A DNA stretch of 64,000 bases from positions 6,562,001-6,626,000 of the forward strand of contig NZ_JAUSYQ010000002.1 of NCBI RefSeq assembly GCF_030816965.1, given 5' to 3'. Position 1 is the stretch's first letter. Every line of letters begins with the position of its first letter. The notes under the pieces were generated by a model that saw only the letters and a program-made list of their open reading frames with translations, was not told the origin of the DNA and ran no database searches. The DNA comes from Streptomyces canus (lineage in GTDB: Bacteria; Actinomycetota; Actinomycetes; Streptomycetales; Streptomycetaceae). Below are positions 10,058-19,699 of this stretch, piece after piece. Position numbers and translations under genes: made by a program.

Positions 10058-11092
10058 CTATTTCGCGCGGTCGAAGTCGATCGCGCTGTAGGCCCGCAGC
10101 TTGCTGAGCCGGTGCTCGGAGTCGATCCGCCGAACCGTCCCCGACTTCGACCGCATCACGATCGAGTCGGTCGTCGCGGTCTCCGACCGGTACCGCACAC
10201 CACGCAGCAGCTCACCGTCGGTGATCCCGGTGGCCACGAAGAACACGTTCTCCCCGGACACCAGGTCGTCGGTCATGAGCACCCGGTCCAGATCGTGCCC
10301 GGCATCGATCGCCCGCGCCCGCTCCTCGTCGTCCTTCGGCCACAGCTTGCCCTGGATCGTCCCCCCGAGGCACTTGACGGCACAGGCCGAGATGATCCCC
10401 TCGGGCGTACCGCCGATGCCCAGCAGCATGTCGACGCCGGTGCCTTCGCGCAGCGCGTAGATCGATCCCGCCACGTCACCGTCGGAGATCAGCTTGATCC
10501 GCGCCCCGGCCTCCCGGATCTCCTTGATGATCCCTTCGTGCCGGGGCCGGTCGAGGATGACCACGGTCACGTCCTCCGGAGTGGACCGCTTGGCCTTGGC
10601 GACCCGCCGGATGTTCACGGAGACCGGCGCGTTGATGTCGACGAAGTCCGCGGCTTCGGGACCGGTGACCAGTTTGTCCATGTAGAACACGGCGGACGGG
10701 TCGAACATCGACCCACGGTCCGCCGCGGCCAGCACGGCGATCGCGTTCGGCATGCCCTTGGCGGTCAGCGTCGTCCCGTCGATCGGATCGACGGCGATGT
10801 CGCACTCGGGCCCGGTCCCGTCACCCACGCGCTCTCCGTTGAAGAGCATCGGGGCCTCGTCCTTCTCGCCCTCGCCGATGACGACCACGCCGTTCATCGA
10901 CACGGTGGAGACGAGGGACCGCATGGCACGCACCGCGGCGCCGTCGGCGCCGTTCTTCTCGCCGCGGCCCACCCAGCGGCCCGCGGCCATCGCGGCGGCT
11001 TCGGTCACCCGGACGAGTTCCAGGGCGAGGTTGCGGTCGGGGGCCTCTGAGGGGACCTCGAGTTCGGACGGCAGATGATGATGCTCGGTCAT
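10058..11092 (-). CDS. glpX: class II fructose-1,6-bisphosphatase
   Basis: 344-residue GlpX, hydrolysing fructose 1,6-bisphosphate to fructose 6-phosphate in gluconeogenesis. Lithium-sensitive phosphatase signatures are present: [11 protein letters not shown] at 73-83 and DPIDGTT at 102-108 (metal and phosphate binding), with ILDRPRH and SDGDVAGSI typical of the class II enzymes. Length is normal for the family. ATG 11092 follows an AAAGGTGCGC ribosome binding region. Divergent from the DUF4245 gene; actinobacteria usually depend on this enzyme as their only fructose bisphosphatase. Confidence 0.96.
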   Translation of the reverse strand: MTEHHHLPSELEVPSEAPDRNLALELVRVTEAAAMAAGRWVGRGEKNGADGAAVRAMRSLVSTVSMNGVVVIGEGEKDEAPMLFNGERVGDGTGPECDIAVDPIDGTTLTAKGMPNAIAVLAAADRGSMFDPSAVFYMDKLVTGPEAADFVDINAPVSVNIRRVAKAKRSTPEDVTVVILDRPRHEGIIKEIREAGARIKLISDGDVAGSIYALREGTGVDMLLGIGGTPEGIISACAVKCLGGTIQGKLWPKDDEERARAIDAGHDLDRVLMTDDLVSGENVFFVATGITDGELLRGVRYRSETATTDSIVMRSKSGTVRRIDSEHRLSKLRAYSAIDFDRAK

Positions 11093-11219
11093 CGGAGCGC
11101 ACCTTTCTGATACGACGACGGCCGGATGAGGGTTCGACCGTCGACTCTATCCTCAGTCCGACAAAATGAGCAGGGGACCCCACGGATGAGCGGACCGGGC
11201 ACCTGCGACGATAGGGGGC

Positions 11220-11741
11220 GTGGCAGGTTCGAACGGCAAGCAGAAGACGGTCCGGGACATGATTCTCTCCCTGGGCCTGATCGGGATCGCGGCGGCGGTC
11301 ATCTACGTGTTCATCCCGCACGACGACTCCGCTCCCGACATCAAGACGGTCGACTACCGCGTCGAGCTGCTCACGGCCCGCCGCGCGGCCTCCTACCCCG
11401 TGGCCGCGCCCCAGGGCCTGCCGGCCGGCTGGAAGGCGACCTCGGTGCGCTTCCAGGGCGACCAGTTCGACGCCTGGCACCTCGGCTTCCACGCCCCTGG
11501 TGGTCAGTACGTGCAGATCGAACAGTCGACTCAGAAGCCGTCGACGTTCATCGACGAGGCGAGCCAGGGCGGCGAGGCGACCAAGCAGACCCAGCAGATC
11601 GCGGGCCGCACCTGGACGCGGTACACGGGCGGCCGCTACGACGCCCTCGTGCACACCGGCGACGGGGCGACGACGGTGGTCGCGGGCACGGGATCGTTCG
11701 CCCAGCTGGCCGAGATGGCGAAGTCGCTCAAGACGGCGTGA
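11220..11741 (+). CDS. DUF4245 membrane-anchored protein
   Basis: 173 residues, GTG start at 11220. A short cytosolic N-terminus (MAGSNGKQKTVRDM) precedes one membrane helix (about 15-33), then an extracytoplasmic domain of about 135 residues matching DUF4245, with VDYRVELLTARRAASYPVAAP and the late WTRYTGGRYDALVHTGDGATTVVAGTGS. The family is restricted to actinobacteria and has no assigned function; its constant position opposite glpX suggests only conservation, not a role. It ends in a strong convergent terminator shared with the nitroreductase gene. Confidence 0.85.
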   Translation: MAGSNGKQKTVRDMILSLGLIGIAAAVIYVFIPHDDSAPDIKTVDYRVELLTARRAASYPVAAPQGLPAGWKATSVRFQGDQFDAWHLGFHAPGGQYVQIEQSTQKPSTFIDEASQGGEATKQTQQIAGRTWTRYTGGRYDALVHTGDGATTVVAGTGSFAQLAEMAKSLKTA

Positions 11742-11749
11742 GAGCGCAC

Positions 11750-11784
11750 GAGAGGGCCCGGCCGCCTGGCAGCCGGGCCCTCTC
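11750..11784. terminator. bidirectional terminator between DUF4245 and nitroreductase genes
   Basis: Perfect 13-bp stem, GAGAGGGCCCGGC with its reverse complement, around a 9-base loop, placed between the two stops of convergent genes. Confidence 0.85.
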
Positions 11785-11801
11785 GACGTGTGTCAGCCGT
11801 C

Positions 11802-12392
11802 TCAGACGGTGGTGACGACCTCGTCGTACGGCAGGCGCGGGGAGCGCGGGAACCAGGCGTCCTCGCCCGGCTTGCCGATGTTGACGACCATCAGCGGGGT
11901 GTGGTCGTCGTCCAGGAACTCCTTGCGGACGCCCTCGAAGTCCAGACCGGTCATCGGACCGGCGGCGAGGCCCGCGGCACGGATGCCGATGATGAAGTAC
12001 GCGGCCTGCAGGGCGGCATTCAGCCCGGCGGCACCCTCGCGGGCGGGGCGCTCGCTGAAGAAGACGTCCTTGGCCTGCGGGAAGTGCGGGAAGAGGTCCG
12101 GCAGCTCCTCGTGGAACTCGTTGTCCGCGGAGAGGATCGCGACCAGCGGGGCCGTGGAGGTCTTGGGCTGGTTGCCCTCGGCCATGTGCTGGACCAGGCG
12201 CTCGCGGGCCTCGGCGGAGCGGACCAGGGTGATGCGCAGCGGGCTCTGGTTGAAGGCGGTCGGGCCGTACTTGACCAGGTCGTAGATGGCCTGGACCTGC
12301 TCGTCGGTCACCGGCTCGTCAGTGAAGGTGTTCGCGGTACGGGCCTCGCGGAACAGCAGGTCCTGGGCGGCGGGGTCAAGAACGAGAGACAT
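11802..12392 (-). CDS. nitroreductase family protein, RutE-like malonic semialdehyde reductase
   Basis: 196-residue FMN-dependent nitroreductase-fold protein of the RutE/HadB subfamily: FREARTANTFTDEPVTDEQVQAIYDLVKYGPTAFNQSPLR, GLNAALQAAYFIIGIRAAGLAAGPMTGLD and the C-terminal IGKPGEDAWFPRSPRLPYDEVV. In E. coli RutE reduces malonic semialdehyde to 3-hydroxypropionate in pyrimidine breakdown; no other rut gene is nearby, so the substrate here is open. Start ATG 12392 is preceded by AGAAGG. The frame is open further upstream to 12479 but without homology. A short repeat that could be an operator lies 75-93 bases upstream. Confidence 0.88.
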   Translation of the reverse strand: MSLVLDPAAQDLLFREARTANTFTDEPVTDEQVQAIYDLVKYGPTAFNQSPLRITLVRSAEARERLVQHMAEGNQPKTSTAPLVAILSADNEFHEELPDLFPHFPQAKDVFFSERPAREGAAGLNAALQAAYFIIGIRAAGLAAGPMTGLDFEGVRKEFLDDDHTPLMVVNIGKPGEDAWFPRSPRLPYDEVVTTV

Positions 12393-12466
12393 GGGGGAAC
12401 CTTCTCGGGTGGCGTCGACCCCGGAAACGGACCGGGGACCGGTTGACGATCCCGACGGTACGCGAC

Positions 12467-12485
12467 TGAAGTTCAACATTCAACA
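12467..12485. promoter_or_regulatory. possible operator upstream of the nitroreductase gene
   Basis: Contains the dyad TGAAGTTCA (12467-12475) overlapping a perfect tandem TTCAACA-TTCAACA (12472-12485), in a short AT-richer patch between xseB and the nitroreductase start. On the gene's strand TTGAAC also resembles a -35 box. Related oxidoreductase genes are often MarR- or HxlR-controlled; no such regulator is adjacent. Confidence 0.3.
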
Positions 12486-12531
12486 AAAACCGGGGCGTGG
12501 TGATCCGCTTCACAGCTCACCCCCAGATCTC

Positions 12532-12768
12532 CTACTCGGCGTCGCCCTCGGCCCCGGCCTCTTCCTCCTCGGCCAGCGCCGCGTCCAGCCGTGCCCGCGC
12601 CCCGTCCAGCCAGCGCCGGCACACCTTGGCCAGCTCCTCGCCCCGTTCCCAGAGCGCGAGGGACTCCTCGAGCGTCGTACCGCCCGCCTCCAGCCGCCGT
12701 ACGACCTCGATCAGCTCGTCCCGTGCCTGCTCGTACCCGAGCGCCTCTTCCGCCACCTTGCTGGTCAT
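12532..12768 (-). CDS. xseB: exodeoxyribonuclease VII small subunit
   Basis: 78-residue helical Xse[53 protein letters not shown] is the complete family core. Several copies wrap each XseA large subunit to form the single-strand-specific exonuclease VII used in mismatch repair and recombination. It begins 9 bases after the xseA stop on the same strand, so the two are surely cotranscribed in the order xseA-xseB. The acidic C-terminal tail ([12 protein letters not shown]) is ordinary. Confidence 0.95.
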   Translation of the reverse strand: MTSKVAEEALGYEQARDELIEVVRRLEAGGTTLEESLALWERGEELAKVCRRWLDGARARLDAALAEEEEAGAEGDAE

Positions 12769-12777
12769 CCGCCCACC

Positions 12778-13986
12778 CTATGCATCGACTCGGACAACGA
12801 ACTCACCCTCGGCGACCCGCGCCCGCAGGGTCTCCTCCGCCGTCACCTCGTCCGGCGCCCGCACCACATGCCCGTCGGCCTTCTGGAGCACGGCGTACCC
12901 GCGCTGGAGGGTGGCGGCAGGGGAGAGCGCCACCACGCGCGCGTGCGTGTGCGTCAGTTCGGAGTCGGCGCGGTCCAGCAGATGGCCCAGGGTGCGGCGG
13001 CCGCGGTCGACCAGGGAGGACACATGGTCGGCGCGCTCGTCGATCATCCGGTGCGGATCCTCTATCGACGGCCGCGCGAGGGCCTGCGCGAGGCCCCGCT
13101 CCTCCCGCTGGAGGAAGGACTCGACACACCGCCGCGCGCGGTCCTGCAGCGCCCGCACCCGCTCGTACTCCTCACCCACATCCGGTACGACCTTCTTGGC
13201 CGCGTCCGTGGGCGTGGAGGCCCGCAGGTCGGCGACGTAGTCGAGCAGCGGGGTGTCCGGCTCGTGCCCGATCGCCGACACCACCGGCGTACGACAGGAC
13301 GCGACCGCCCGCACCAACTGCTCGTCGGAGAACGGCAGCAGATCCTCCACGCTGCCCCCGCCGCGCGCCACGATGATCACGTCCACGTCGTCCAGCGCGT
13401 CGAGTTCCTTGACCGCCTGGACGACCTGGGGGACGGCGTGCACGCCCTGCACCGGGACGTTGCGCACCTCGAAACGGACGGCCGGCCAGCGGTGCCGCGC
13501 GTTCTCCAGGACGTCCCGCTCGGCGGCCGAGGCCCGGCCGCAGACCAACCCGATGAGCTGCGGCAGGAACGGCAACGGCTTCTTGCGCTCCGGCGCGAAC
13601 AACCCCTCCGCGGCGAGGGACTTCTTCAACTGCTCCAGCCGGGCCAGCAGCTCACCGACCCCGACCGGCCTTATCTCGGCGGCCCGCAGCGAGAGCTGGC
13701 CCCGCGGCGCGTACCACTCCGGCTTCGCCAGTACGACGACCCGCGCGCCCTCGCTGACGACATCGGAGATCTCGTCGAAGACCTGGCGGAAGCAGGTGAC
13801 GCTCACCGAGATGTCGTACGACGGATCGCGCAGCGTGAGGAAGACGACGCCCGCGCCCGGGCGCCGGGAAAGCTGGGTGATCTGGCCCTCGACCCACACG
13901 GCACCGAGGCGGTCGATCCAGCCGCCGATCAGGCGCGACACCTCGCCGACGGGCAGGGGTGCTTCGGGAGTCGAGTTCACAGCCAT
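12778..13986 (-). CDS. xseA: exodeoxyribonuclease VII large subunit
   Basis: 402-residue XseA. The N-terminal OB-fold (about 15-110: [42 protein letters not shown]) binds ssDNA; the catalytic region (about 125-330) carries [46 protein letters not shown] and [29 protein letters not shown]; a helical C-terminal region interacts with XseB. Length fits actinobacterial members. Start at ATG 13986, with the permease remnant just upstream on the same strand. Forms an operon with xseB. Confidence 0.96.
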   Translation of the reverse strand: MAVNSTPEAPLPVGEVSRLIGGWIDRLGAVWVEGQITQLSRRPGAGVVFLTLRDPSYDISVSVTCFRQVFDEISDVVSEGARVVVLAKPEWYAPRGQLSLRAAEIRPVGVGELLARLEQLKKSLAAEGLFAPERKKPLPFLPQLIGLVCGRASAAERDVLENARHRWPAVRFEVRNVPVQGVHAVPQVVQAVKELDALDDVDVIIVARGGGSVEDLLPFSDEQLVRAVASCRTPVVSAIGHEPDTPLLDYVADLRASTPTDAAKKVVPDVGEEYERVRALQDRARRCVESFLQREERGLAQALARPSIEDPHRMIDERADHVSSLVDRGRRTLGHLLDRADSELTHTHARVVALSPAATLQRGYAVLQKADGHVVRAPDEVTAEETLRARVAEGEFVVRVDA

Positions 13987-14032
13987 GCCGCGAGCGTAAC
14001 GGTCCGGTACGACAACGCACCGTCACCGGCCG

Positions 14033-14288
14033 TCACTGCTCGGCTGGTTCCGGCCTCCTTCGTTGCCCCGCCGACACCAGCAGCCCCACGACCAACCACA
14101 CCGCGCCCACCACCTGTGCCGCCTCCGACGCCTCCACGATCACGGCCAAGGGTGCCGTAGACGCCGACCGGCGCCATGGGGGCGATGAACAGCAGCCCGT
14201 AGACCACGAGGTCCGGGAAGCCCAGGCTGCGCCGCAGGTCGCCGCGTCCCTCCTCGGTCGTACGGTCCGCCGTGCCGGTACCGGACAT
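14033..14288 (-). pseudogene. amino-acid (APC) permease reduced to its two ends
   Basis: Starts normally: GGAGG six bases before ATG 14288, then [20 protein letters not shown] and [20 protein letters not shown] with VGVYGTL, the standard N-terminus and first helix of an APC-superfamily permease. Directly after VYGTL the sequence jumps, with a change of frame, to VIVEASEAAQVVGAVWLVVG and LLVSAGQRRRPEPAEQ with stop at 14033, which reads as the last membrane helix and tail. About 400 residues, including all middle helices, are missing. The intact promoter-side end and ribosome binding site suggest one internal deletion rather than gradual decay. It is the gene upstream of xseA and divergent from ispH. 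Confidence 0.65.
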
Positions 14289-14403
14289 GGTGCCTCCGCC
14301 TGTGTCTCGCCCGCCCCGCCCCTCACATCTCCGGGTCAGTCTTCCCGGGAAGGTCACGAGCACGCGATCTTTGACCGCCGGACGCGGCCTTACGATGGGA
14401 CGC

Positions 14404-15405
14404 ATGACTGCTTCGCCTGGCCGCCGTGTCCTGCTCGCCGCCCCCCGTGGCTACTGCGCGGGTGTGGACCGCGCCGTGATCGCCGTCGAGAAAGCCCTGG
14501 AGCAGTACGGCGCTCCGGTGTACGTCCGGCACGAGATCGTCCACAACAAGTACGTCGTACAGACCCTGGAGAAGAAGGGCGCCGTCTTCGTCGAACGGAC
14601 GGAGGAGGTCCCGCCGGGCAACATCGTCATGTTCTCGGCCCACGGCGTCGCCCCTGTGGTCCACGAGGAGGCCGCGCGCGGCAAGCTCGCCACCATCGAC
14701 GCGACCTGCCCGCTGGTCACCAAGGTCCACAAGGAAGCTGTCCGCTTCGCCAATGAGGACTACGACATCCTCCTGATCGGCCACGAGGGCCACGAGGAGG
14801 TCATCGGCACCTCCGGCGAGGCCCCCGACCACATCACGCTGGTCGACGGCCCCTCGGACGTCGCCAAGGTCGAGGTCCGCGACGAGTCGAAGGTCGTGTG
14901 GCTCTCCCAGACCACGCTGTCCGTCGACGAGACGATGGAGACCGTCGACGCCCTCAAGGAGAAGTTCCCGCAGCTCATCTCCCCGCCCAGCGACGACATC
15001 TGCTACGCCACGCAGAACCGTCAGCTCGCGGTGAAGCAGATGGGTGCCGAGGCCGAGCTGGTCATCGTGGTCGGTTCCCGCAACTCCTCCAACTCCAAGC
15101 GGCTCGTCGAGGTCGCCAAGCTGGCCGGCTCCCGCGAGGCCTACCTCGTGGACTACGCGAGCGAGATCGAGGAGGCCTGGCTGGAGGGCGTGACCACGGT
15201 CGGCGTGACCTCGGGTGCCTCGGTGCCGGAGGTACTCGTCGAGGAGGTCCTGGAGTGGCTTTCGCAGCGCGGTTACGGCGACGTGGAGCTCGTGAAGGCG
15301 GCCGAGGAGTCCATCACCTTCTCGCTCCCGAAGGAACTGCGGCGCGACCTGCGCGAGGAGGCGGCGGCGCTGGTCGCGGAGCGTAAGGGGACCTCGGAAG
15401 CGTGA
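14404..15405 (+). CDS. ispH: 4-hydroxy-3-methylbut-2-enyl diphosphate reductase
   Basis: 333-residue IspH (LytB), the last enzyme of the MEP pathway, reducing HMBPP to IPP and DMAPP with a [4Fe-4S] cluster. The three conserved cysteines are C18 ([13 protein letters not shown]), C102 ([13 protein letters not shown]) and C200 ([13 protein letters not shown]); the catalytic [11 protein letters not shown] and late [18 protein letters not shown] are also present. Start chosen at ATG 14404 ([11 protein letters not shown]); ATG 14395 is in frame three codons earlier and lies within a TACGAT -10-like hexamer, so a leaderless or very short leader transcript is possible. The frame is open upstream to 14272 only by chance. 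ppgK follows 29 bases downstream. Confidence 0.96.
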   Translation: MTASPGRRVLLAAPRGYCAGVDRAVIAVEKALEQYGAPVYVRHEIVHNKYVVQTLEKKGAVFVERTEEVPPGNIVMFSAHGVAPVVHEEAARGKLATIDATCPLVTKVHKEAVRFANEDYDILLIGHEGHEEVIGTSGEAPDHITLVDGPSDVAKVEVRDESKVVWLSQTTLSVDETMETVDALKEKFPQLISPPSDDICYATQNRQLAVKQMGAEAELVIVVGSRNSSNSKRLVEVAKLAGSREAYLVDYASEIEEAWLEGVTTVGVTSGASVPEVLVEEVLEWLSQRGYGDVELVKAAEESITFSLPKELRRDLREEAAALVAERKGTSEA

Positions 15406-15434
15406 CTGTCAGTCGTCCGTCGTAACGTAGGGCC

Positions 15435-16178
15435 ATGCAGATCTTCGGCTTGGACATCGGCGGATCCGGGATCAAGGGCGCCCCTGTGGACCTGGACAAA
15501 GGCGACCTCACCCAGGAGCGCCACAAGGTGCTCACCCCGCAACCGGCGACGCCCGACGGGGTGGCCGACGGGGTGAAGCAGGTCGTGGACCACTTCGGGT
15601 GGACGGGACCGGTCGGCCTGACCTTCCCGGGCGTGGTCACCGGCGGCTCGACGATCCGTACGGCGGCCAATGTCGACAAGAGCTGGATCGACACCGACGC
15701 GCGCGCGTTGTTCGGCGAGCGGCTCGGCGGACTCCCGGTGACCGTCGTCAACGACGCGGACGCGGCGGGCGTCGCCGAGATGAACTTCGGCGCGGGCAAG
15801 GACCGCAAGGGCACCGTCATTCTCCTCACCTTCGGCACCGGCATCGGCAGCGCGGTCTTCGTCGACGGCGTCCTCGTCCCCAACACCGAGCTGGGCCACC
15901 TGGAACTGCACGGCCACGACGCGGAGAAGAAGGCCTCCAGCAAGGCCAGGGAGGACGAGGAGCTCACCTGGGAGCACTGGGCCCACCGCGTCCAGAAGTA
16001 CCTCGCCCATGTCGAGATGCTCTTTTCGCCCGAGCTGTTCATCATCGGCGGCGGCGTCAGCCGCAAGGCCCAGAAGTTCCTGCCGCACATCGAGGGCATC
16101 AAGGCCGAGATCGTCCCGGCGGAGCTCCAGAACAACGCGGGGATCGTGGGGGCGGCGATGCGGGCGGCGCAGGAGTAA
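15435..16178 (+). CDS. ppgK: polyphosphate glucokinase
   Basis: 247-residue ROK-family glucokinase using polyphosphate (and usually ATP) to make glucose 6-phosphate. Evidence: phosphate-1 motif [10 protein letters not shown] at residues 7-16, [27 protein letters not shown] with the catalytic aspartate, [31 protein letters not shown] and the C-terminal [24 protein letters not shown] and the insertion [20 protein letters not shown] are typical of the PpgK branch rather than ATP-only ROK kinases. It follows ispH closely and is probably cotranscribed. About 200 bases of gene-free sequence follow, with no clear hairpin. Confidence 0.94.
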   Translation: MQIFGLDIGGSGIKGAPVDLDKGDLTQERHKVLTPQPATPDGVADGVKQVVDHFGWTGPVGLTFPGVVTGGSTIRTAANVDKSWIDTDARALFGERLGGLPVTVVNDADAAGVAEMNFGAGKDRKGTVILLTFGTGIGSAVFVDGVLVPNTELGHLELHGHDAEKKASSKAREDEELTWEHWAHRVQKYLAHVEMLFSPELFIIGGGVSRKAQKFLPHIEGIKAEIVPAELQNNAGIVGAAMRAAQE

Positions 16179-16380
16179 GAGGGCCGCGGAGTTGCGGGGG
16201 GTGAAGGGGTCAGGAGGGCGGGGGCCCGAGGCCGGTGGCAACGGCAGCACCGCCACACGGGCCCCGACTCGCACCTCCGGCCATCCGTTTCGCCGGTGCC
16301 GCCCCGGTTCGCGCCGCTCCCGACCGTGCGGCTGGAGCCGAGCGGCCCGGGAGCCGTCCCTCGTGCCCCGGCCTGCGAGG

Positions 16381-16899
16381 TCAGCGCGAGCGCCCCCGCA
16401 CCAGGCGGATCCTGCGGACCAGTGCGATGAGGCCGGCGGCCAGTGTGCCGGCGTAGAGCCAGCCGGCCTGGGTGGCCAGCGCGGTGAACAGGCCCATCAG
16501 ACGGCCCGAGGTGCCGCCGCCGCTGTCGGCGACCGGGACGAGCCCGACGGCGAAGGCGATCGGAACGATGATCGGGGCGGTCAGCAGATCGCCCCGGCGC
16601 ATCCAGACCGCCGTCAGCACACTCACCGGCACGAACAGCACGCCGTACACCGTCAGCGACGAGCCGAACAGCAGGGAGACGAGGCAGCCGAGCACGAACA
16701 TGAGCGCGGTGCAGAACAGGCCTCCGCCGAGCCCGGTGAGTCTGGGGTTGGGCAGCCGTCGCAGCGTCCGGACGACGGGCGGCGGCGGGCGGCGGGCCAC
16801 CGGCGGCCGGCGCTCGCCGCGGGCCTGCGAGGGTAGCGGCGCTCCTTGGGTCGGGCGTCGCGTTCCGTTGTGCGGGGGGCGGGTCCTGTGTTGCTCCAC
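16381..16899 (-). CDS. DUF6542 membrane protein
   Basis: 172 residues. A basic, Pro/Arg-rich cytosolic N-terminus of about 50 residues is followed by four hydrophobic segments (LGGGLFCTALMFVLGCLVSLLFG; LTVYGVLFVPVSVLTAVWM; LLTAPIIVPIAFAVGLVPV; ALATQAGWLYAGTLAAGLIALVRRIRLV). The pattern RLPNPRLTGLGGG and WMRRGDLLTAPIIVPIAFA is that of the actinobacterial DUF6542 family, of unknown role. Convergent with ppgK and divergent from ychF, as in other streptomycetes. Confidence 0.8.
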   Translation of the reverse strand: MEQHRTRPPHNGTRRPTQGAPLPSQARGERRPPVARRPPPPVVRTLRRLPNPRLTGLGGGLFCTALMFVLGCLVSLLFGSSLTVYGVLFVPVSVLTAVWMRRGDLLTAPIIVPIAFAVGLVPVADSGGGTSGRLMGLFTALATQAGWLYAGTLAAGLIALVRRIRLVRGRSR

Positions 16900-17076
16900 T
16901 GGACCAACCTAGGTCTGTTTATGTGTGGAATCGCTCCTCGGACACGCGGTGGGAAAGACCTTGGCCATGCGTTCGAGAGGCCCGCCGGAGCGGGCTGCGA
17001 CACGCCGTAGACTGGTGGATCGGCCCCCTGGCCGCCAGTCTCCTCACGTCTCCTCTCACGTACGGGAAGTCGCAAC

Positions 17077-18165
<1,089 letters not shown>

Positions 18166-18207
18166 GCGCAAATCCACCACGTCGTCTTTGTTAAATGCGC
18201 AGGTCAG

Positions 18208-18237
18208 AGGGGCCCGACTCATCGGAGTCGGGCCCCT
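18208..18237 (+). terminator. ychF terminator
   Basis: Perfect 13-bp stem AGGGGCCCGACTC / GAGTCGGGCCCCT with a 4-base loop (ATCG), 43 bases after the ychF stop. Confidence 0.88.
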
Positions 18238-18312
18238 GGCTCTTTCCCGCGCTGGGATGGTGCTGGGATTTCTGACGGGCTGTCACTCATTTAGCCTCGC
18301 TTCAGGGGCCAT

Positions 18313-18338
18313 AAGTGGTACCTTATCCAGTACCACTT
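18313..18338. promoter_or_regulatory. YefM/YoeB operator
   Basis: Perfect 9-bp inverted repeat AAGTGGTAC-(8 bases)-GTACCACTT, 20 bases upstream of the antitoxin start and just before its ribosome binding site. Antitoxins of the YefM family, alone and with the toxin, repress their own operon through palindromes containing GTAC at this place. A copy of one arm, AGTACCACTTG, also occurs at 18781-18791 inside the toxin gene. Confidence 0.7.
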
Positions 18339-18357
18339 GGTAGAGGGGGGTCAATCC

Positions 18358-18639
18358 ATGTCGATAACTGCGAGTGAAGCCCGCAAGGCTCTCTTTCCGC
18401 TGATCAAGAAGGTCAACGACGATCACGAGGCCATTGAGATCGTGTCCAAGCATGGCAACGCCGTACTTGTCTCGGCAGAGGACTATGCGGCGCTGCGCGA
18501 GGGCTCGTACCTGCTGCGCTCGCCTGCGAACGCACGGCGCCTGCTCAAGGCGTACGAGAATGCTCTGAGCAACATCAATGTCTCGGAGCGCGAGCTGATT
18601 GATCCCGATGCGGCGGATCCTGCCGAGGGTGCTGCGTGA
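18358..18639 (+). CDS. yefM: YefM-family antitoxin
   Basis: 93 residues, ATG 18358 after a strong purine run (AGAGGGGGG at 18342-18350). The N-terminal Phd/YefM DNA-binding fold is complete: [63 protein letters not shown]; the C-terminal acidic, flexible part ([18 protein letters not shown]) would wrap the toxin. It neutralises YoeB and represses the operon. Its stop overlaps the toxin start (GTGA), so the pair is translationally coupled. The frame extends seven codons upstream to 18337, inside the operator, which makes that start unlikely. Confidence 0.92.
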   Translation: MSITASEARKALFPLIKKVNDDHEAIEIVSKHGNAVLVSAEDYAALREGSYLLRSPANARRLLKAYENALSNINVSERELIDPDAADPAEGAA

Positions 18640-18890
18640 GGCTTGTCTTCGAGGACCAGGGCTGGGAGGACTACACCTCGTGGCTCAAGAACGACCGCAA
18701 GATGCTCGCTCGGATCAACAAGCTCATTGAGGACGTCAAGCGGGACCCCTTCACGGGGATCGGCAAGCCCGAGCCGCTTAAGTACCACTTGCCCGGGGCG
18801 TGGTCGAGGCGGATCGATGATGAGCATCGCCTGGTCTACCTGGTTACGGACAAGGAGATCGTGATCCTCGCAGCCCGCTATCACTACTGA
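18636..18890 (+). CDS. yoeB: YoeB-family mRNA interferase toxin
   Basis: 84 residues, the same length as E. coli YoeB, with all catalytic residues in register: E46 (IGKPEPLK), R65 ([10 protein letters not shown]), H83 and Y84 at the very C-terminus (AARYHY). YoeB cleaves mRNA in the ribosomal A site and halts translation. Start GTG 18636 overlaps the antitoxin stop. Sequence appears intact, so the toxin should be active if freed. Codon use is less GC-biased than the flanking core genes, in line with a mobile origin. A weak hairpin (GCCTCC / GGAGGC, 18960-18977) follows, then about 80 bases with no gene. Confidence 0.93.
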   Translation: MRLVFEDQGWEDYTSWLKNDRKMLARINKLIEDVKRDPFTGIGKPEPLKYHLPGAWSRRIDDEHRLVYLVTDKEIVILAARYHY

Positions 18891-19059
18891 CCTTGGGGTT
18901 GTCCGTACTGGGTTACCGCTCTCATGCCGGAAGATGTCGGGAGCGCGATTGCAGCGGAAGCCTCCGCAGGGGGAGGCCAGGACCCGACGGGCAGCACTCC
19001 CGGCAATCCGACACGGGCCATACCCTGACCTGACGCATGCACTACTGCGTCTCCTCGCC

Positions 19060-19656
19060 TCAGGCGCTAACCCACCGCGCCATACCTTCAAAGGCGTCTA
19101 GCGTGCGGCTATGTCCCGGACCGAACCAGGCGCTGCAATCCCGACCCAGCCGGTCGTACAGCTCGGCGGCTCCGCGCACGTCGCCGCTGTGCCCAGTGAG
19201 GTCGGCAAGTTCCATGCGCGCAGTGATGACCAGAGCATGATCCTGGCCGTGCTTCCAGACAAGCTGTCGTACCGCGAGTTCGGCAGCGCTCAGTTGATCG
19301 GCGAAGCCGTTGTCGGACATGGGTGCGCCCGGCCCTTGCGAGGGGCCGTCGGCACGTCGCTCTGGCCCGGACGCATCGAGGTCCTGCTCGACCTCCTTGA
19401 TCACGCGGACGACGGCGCGCGCGTTATGGGGCCGATGCTCGGGATCCTTGGCGAGTAGGGCCATGATCAGTTTTTCGAGTGTCGCTGGCACTCCTGCCAC
19501 CCGGGCCCGCGGCGGCGTGGGCGCCTTGTTCTGGTGAGCTTGGGCGAGAGCGACGGGATCGGCGCGGGTGTCGCCGAAGGGTGGCCATCCAGTGACCATT
19601 TCGTACATCACGCAGCCCAGTGAGTACAGGTCGCTGCGTTCGTCGCCAGGCTCGGC
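19060..19656 (-). pseudogene. C-terminal fragment of a Ser/Thr protein kinase with TPR-like tail
   Basis: From about 19656 downward, the minus strand reads GDERSDLYSLGCVMYEMVTG and WPPFGDTRADPVALAQAHQN, then VPATLEKLIMALLAKDPEHRP: kinase subdomains IX-XI of an actinobacterial Hanks-type kinase. This is followed by ELAVRQLVWKHGQDHALVIT and ELYDRLGRDCSAWFGPGHSR, a TPR-like C-terminus with a proper stop at 19060. Subdomains I-VIII (P-loop glycines, catalytic HRD and DFG) are absent; in their place the frame continues into the Fic remnant. There is no start codon of its own. A deletion fusing two genes on the same strand explains the arrangement best. Confidence 0.75.
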
Positions 19657-19699
19657 GCAGCACCGGACAGTAGGGCGTAGACGACCCGCTCGTCCAGGC

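Noticed and set aside
18238..18312. Possible attachment site (repeated GCTGGGAT words) next to the toxin-antitoxin module
   Set aside because: No tRNA gene, integrase or second copy of the sequence is present in the window, so integration cannot be supported.
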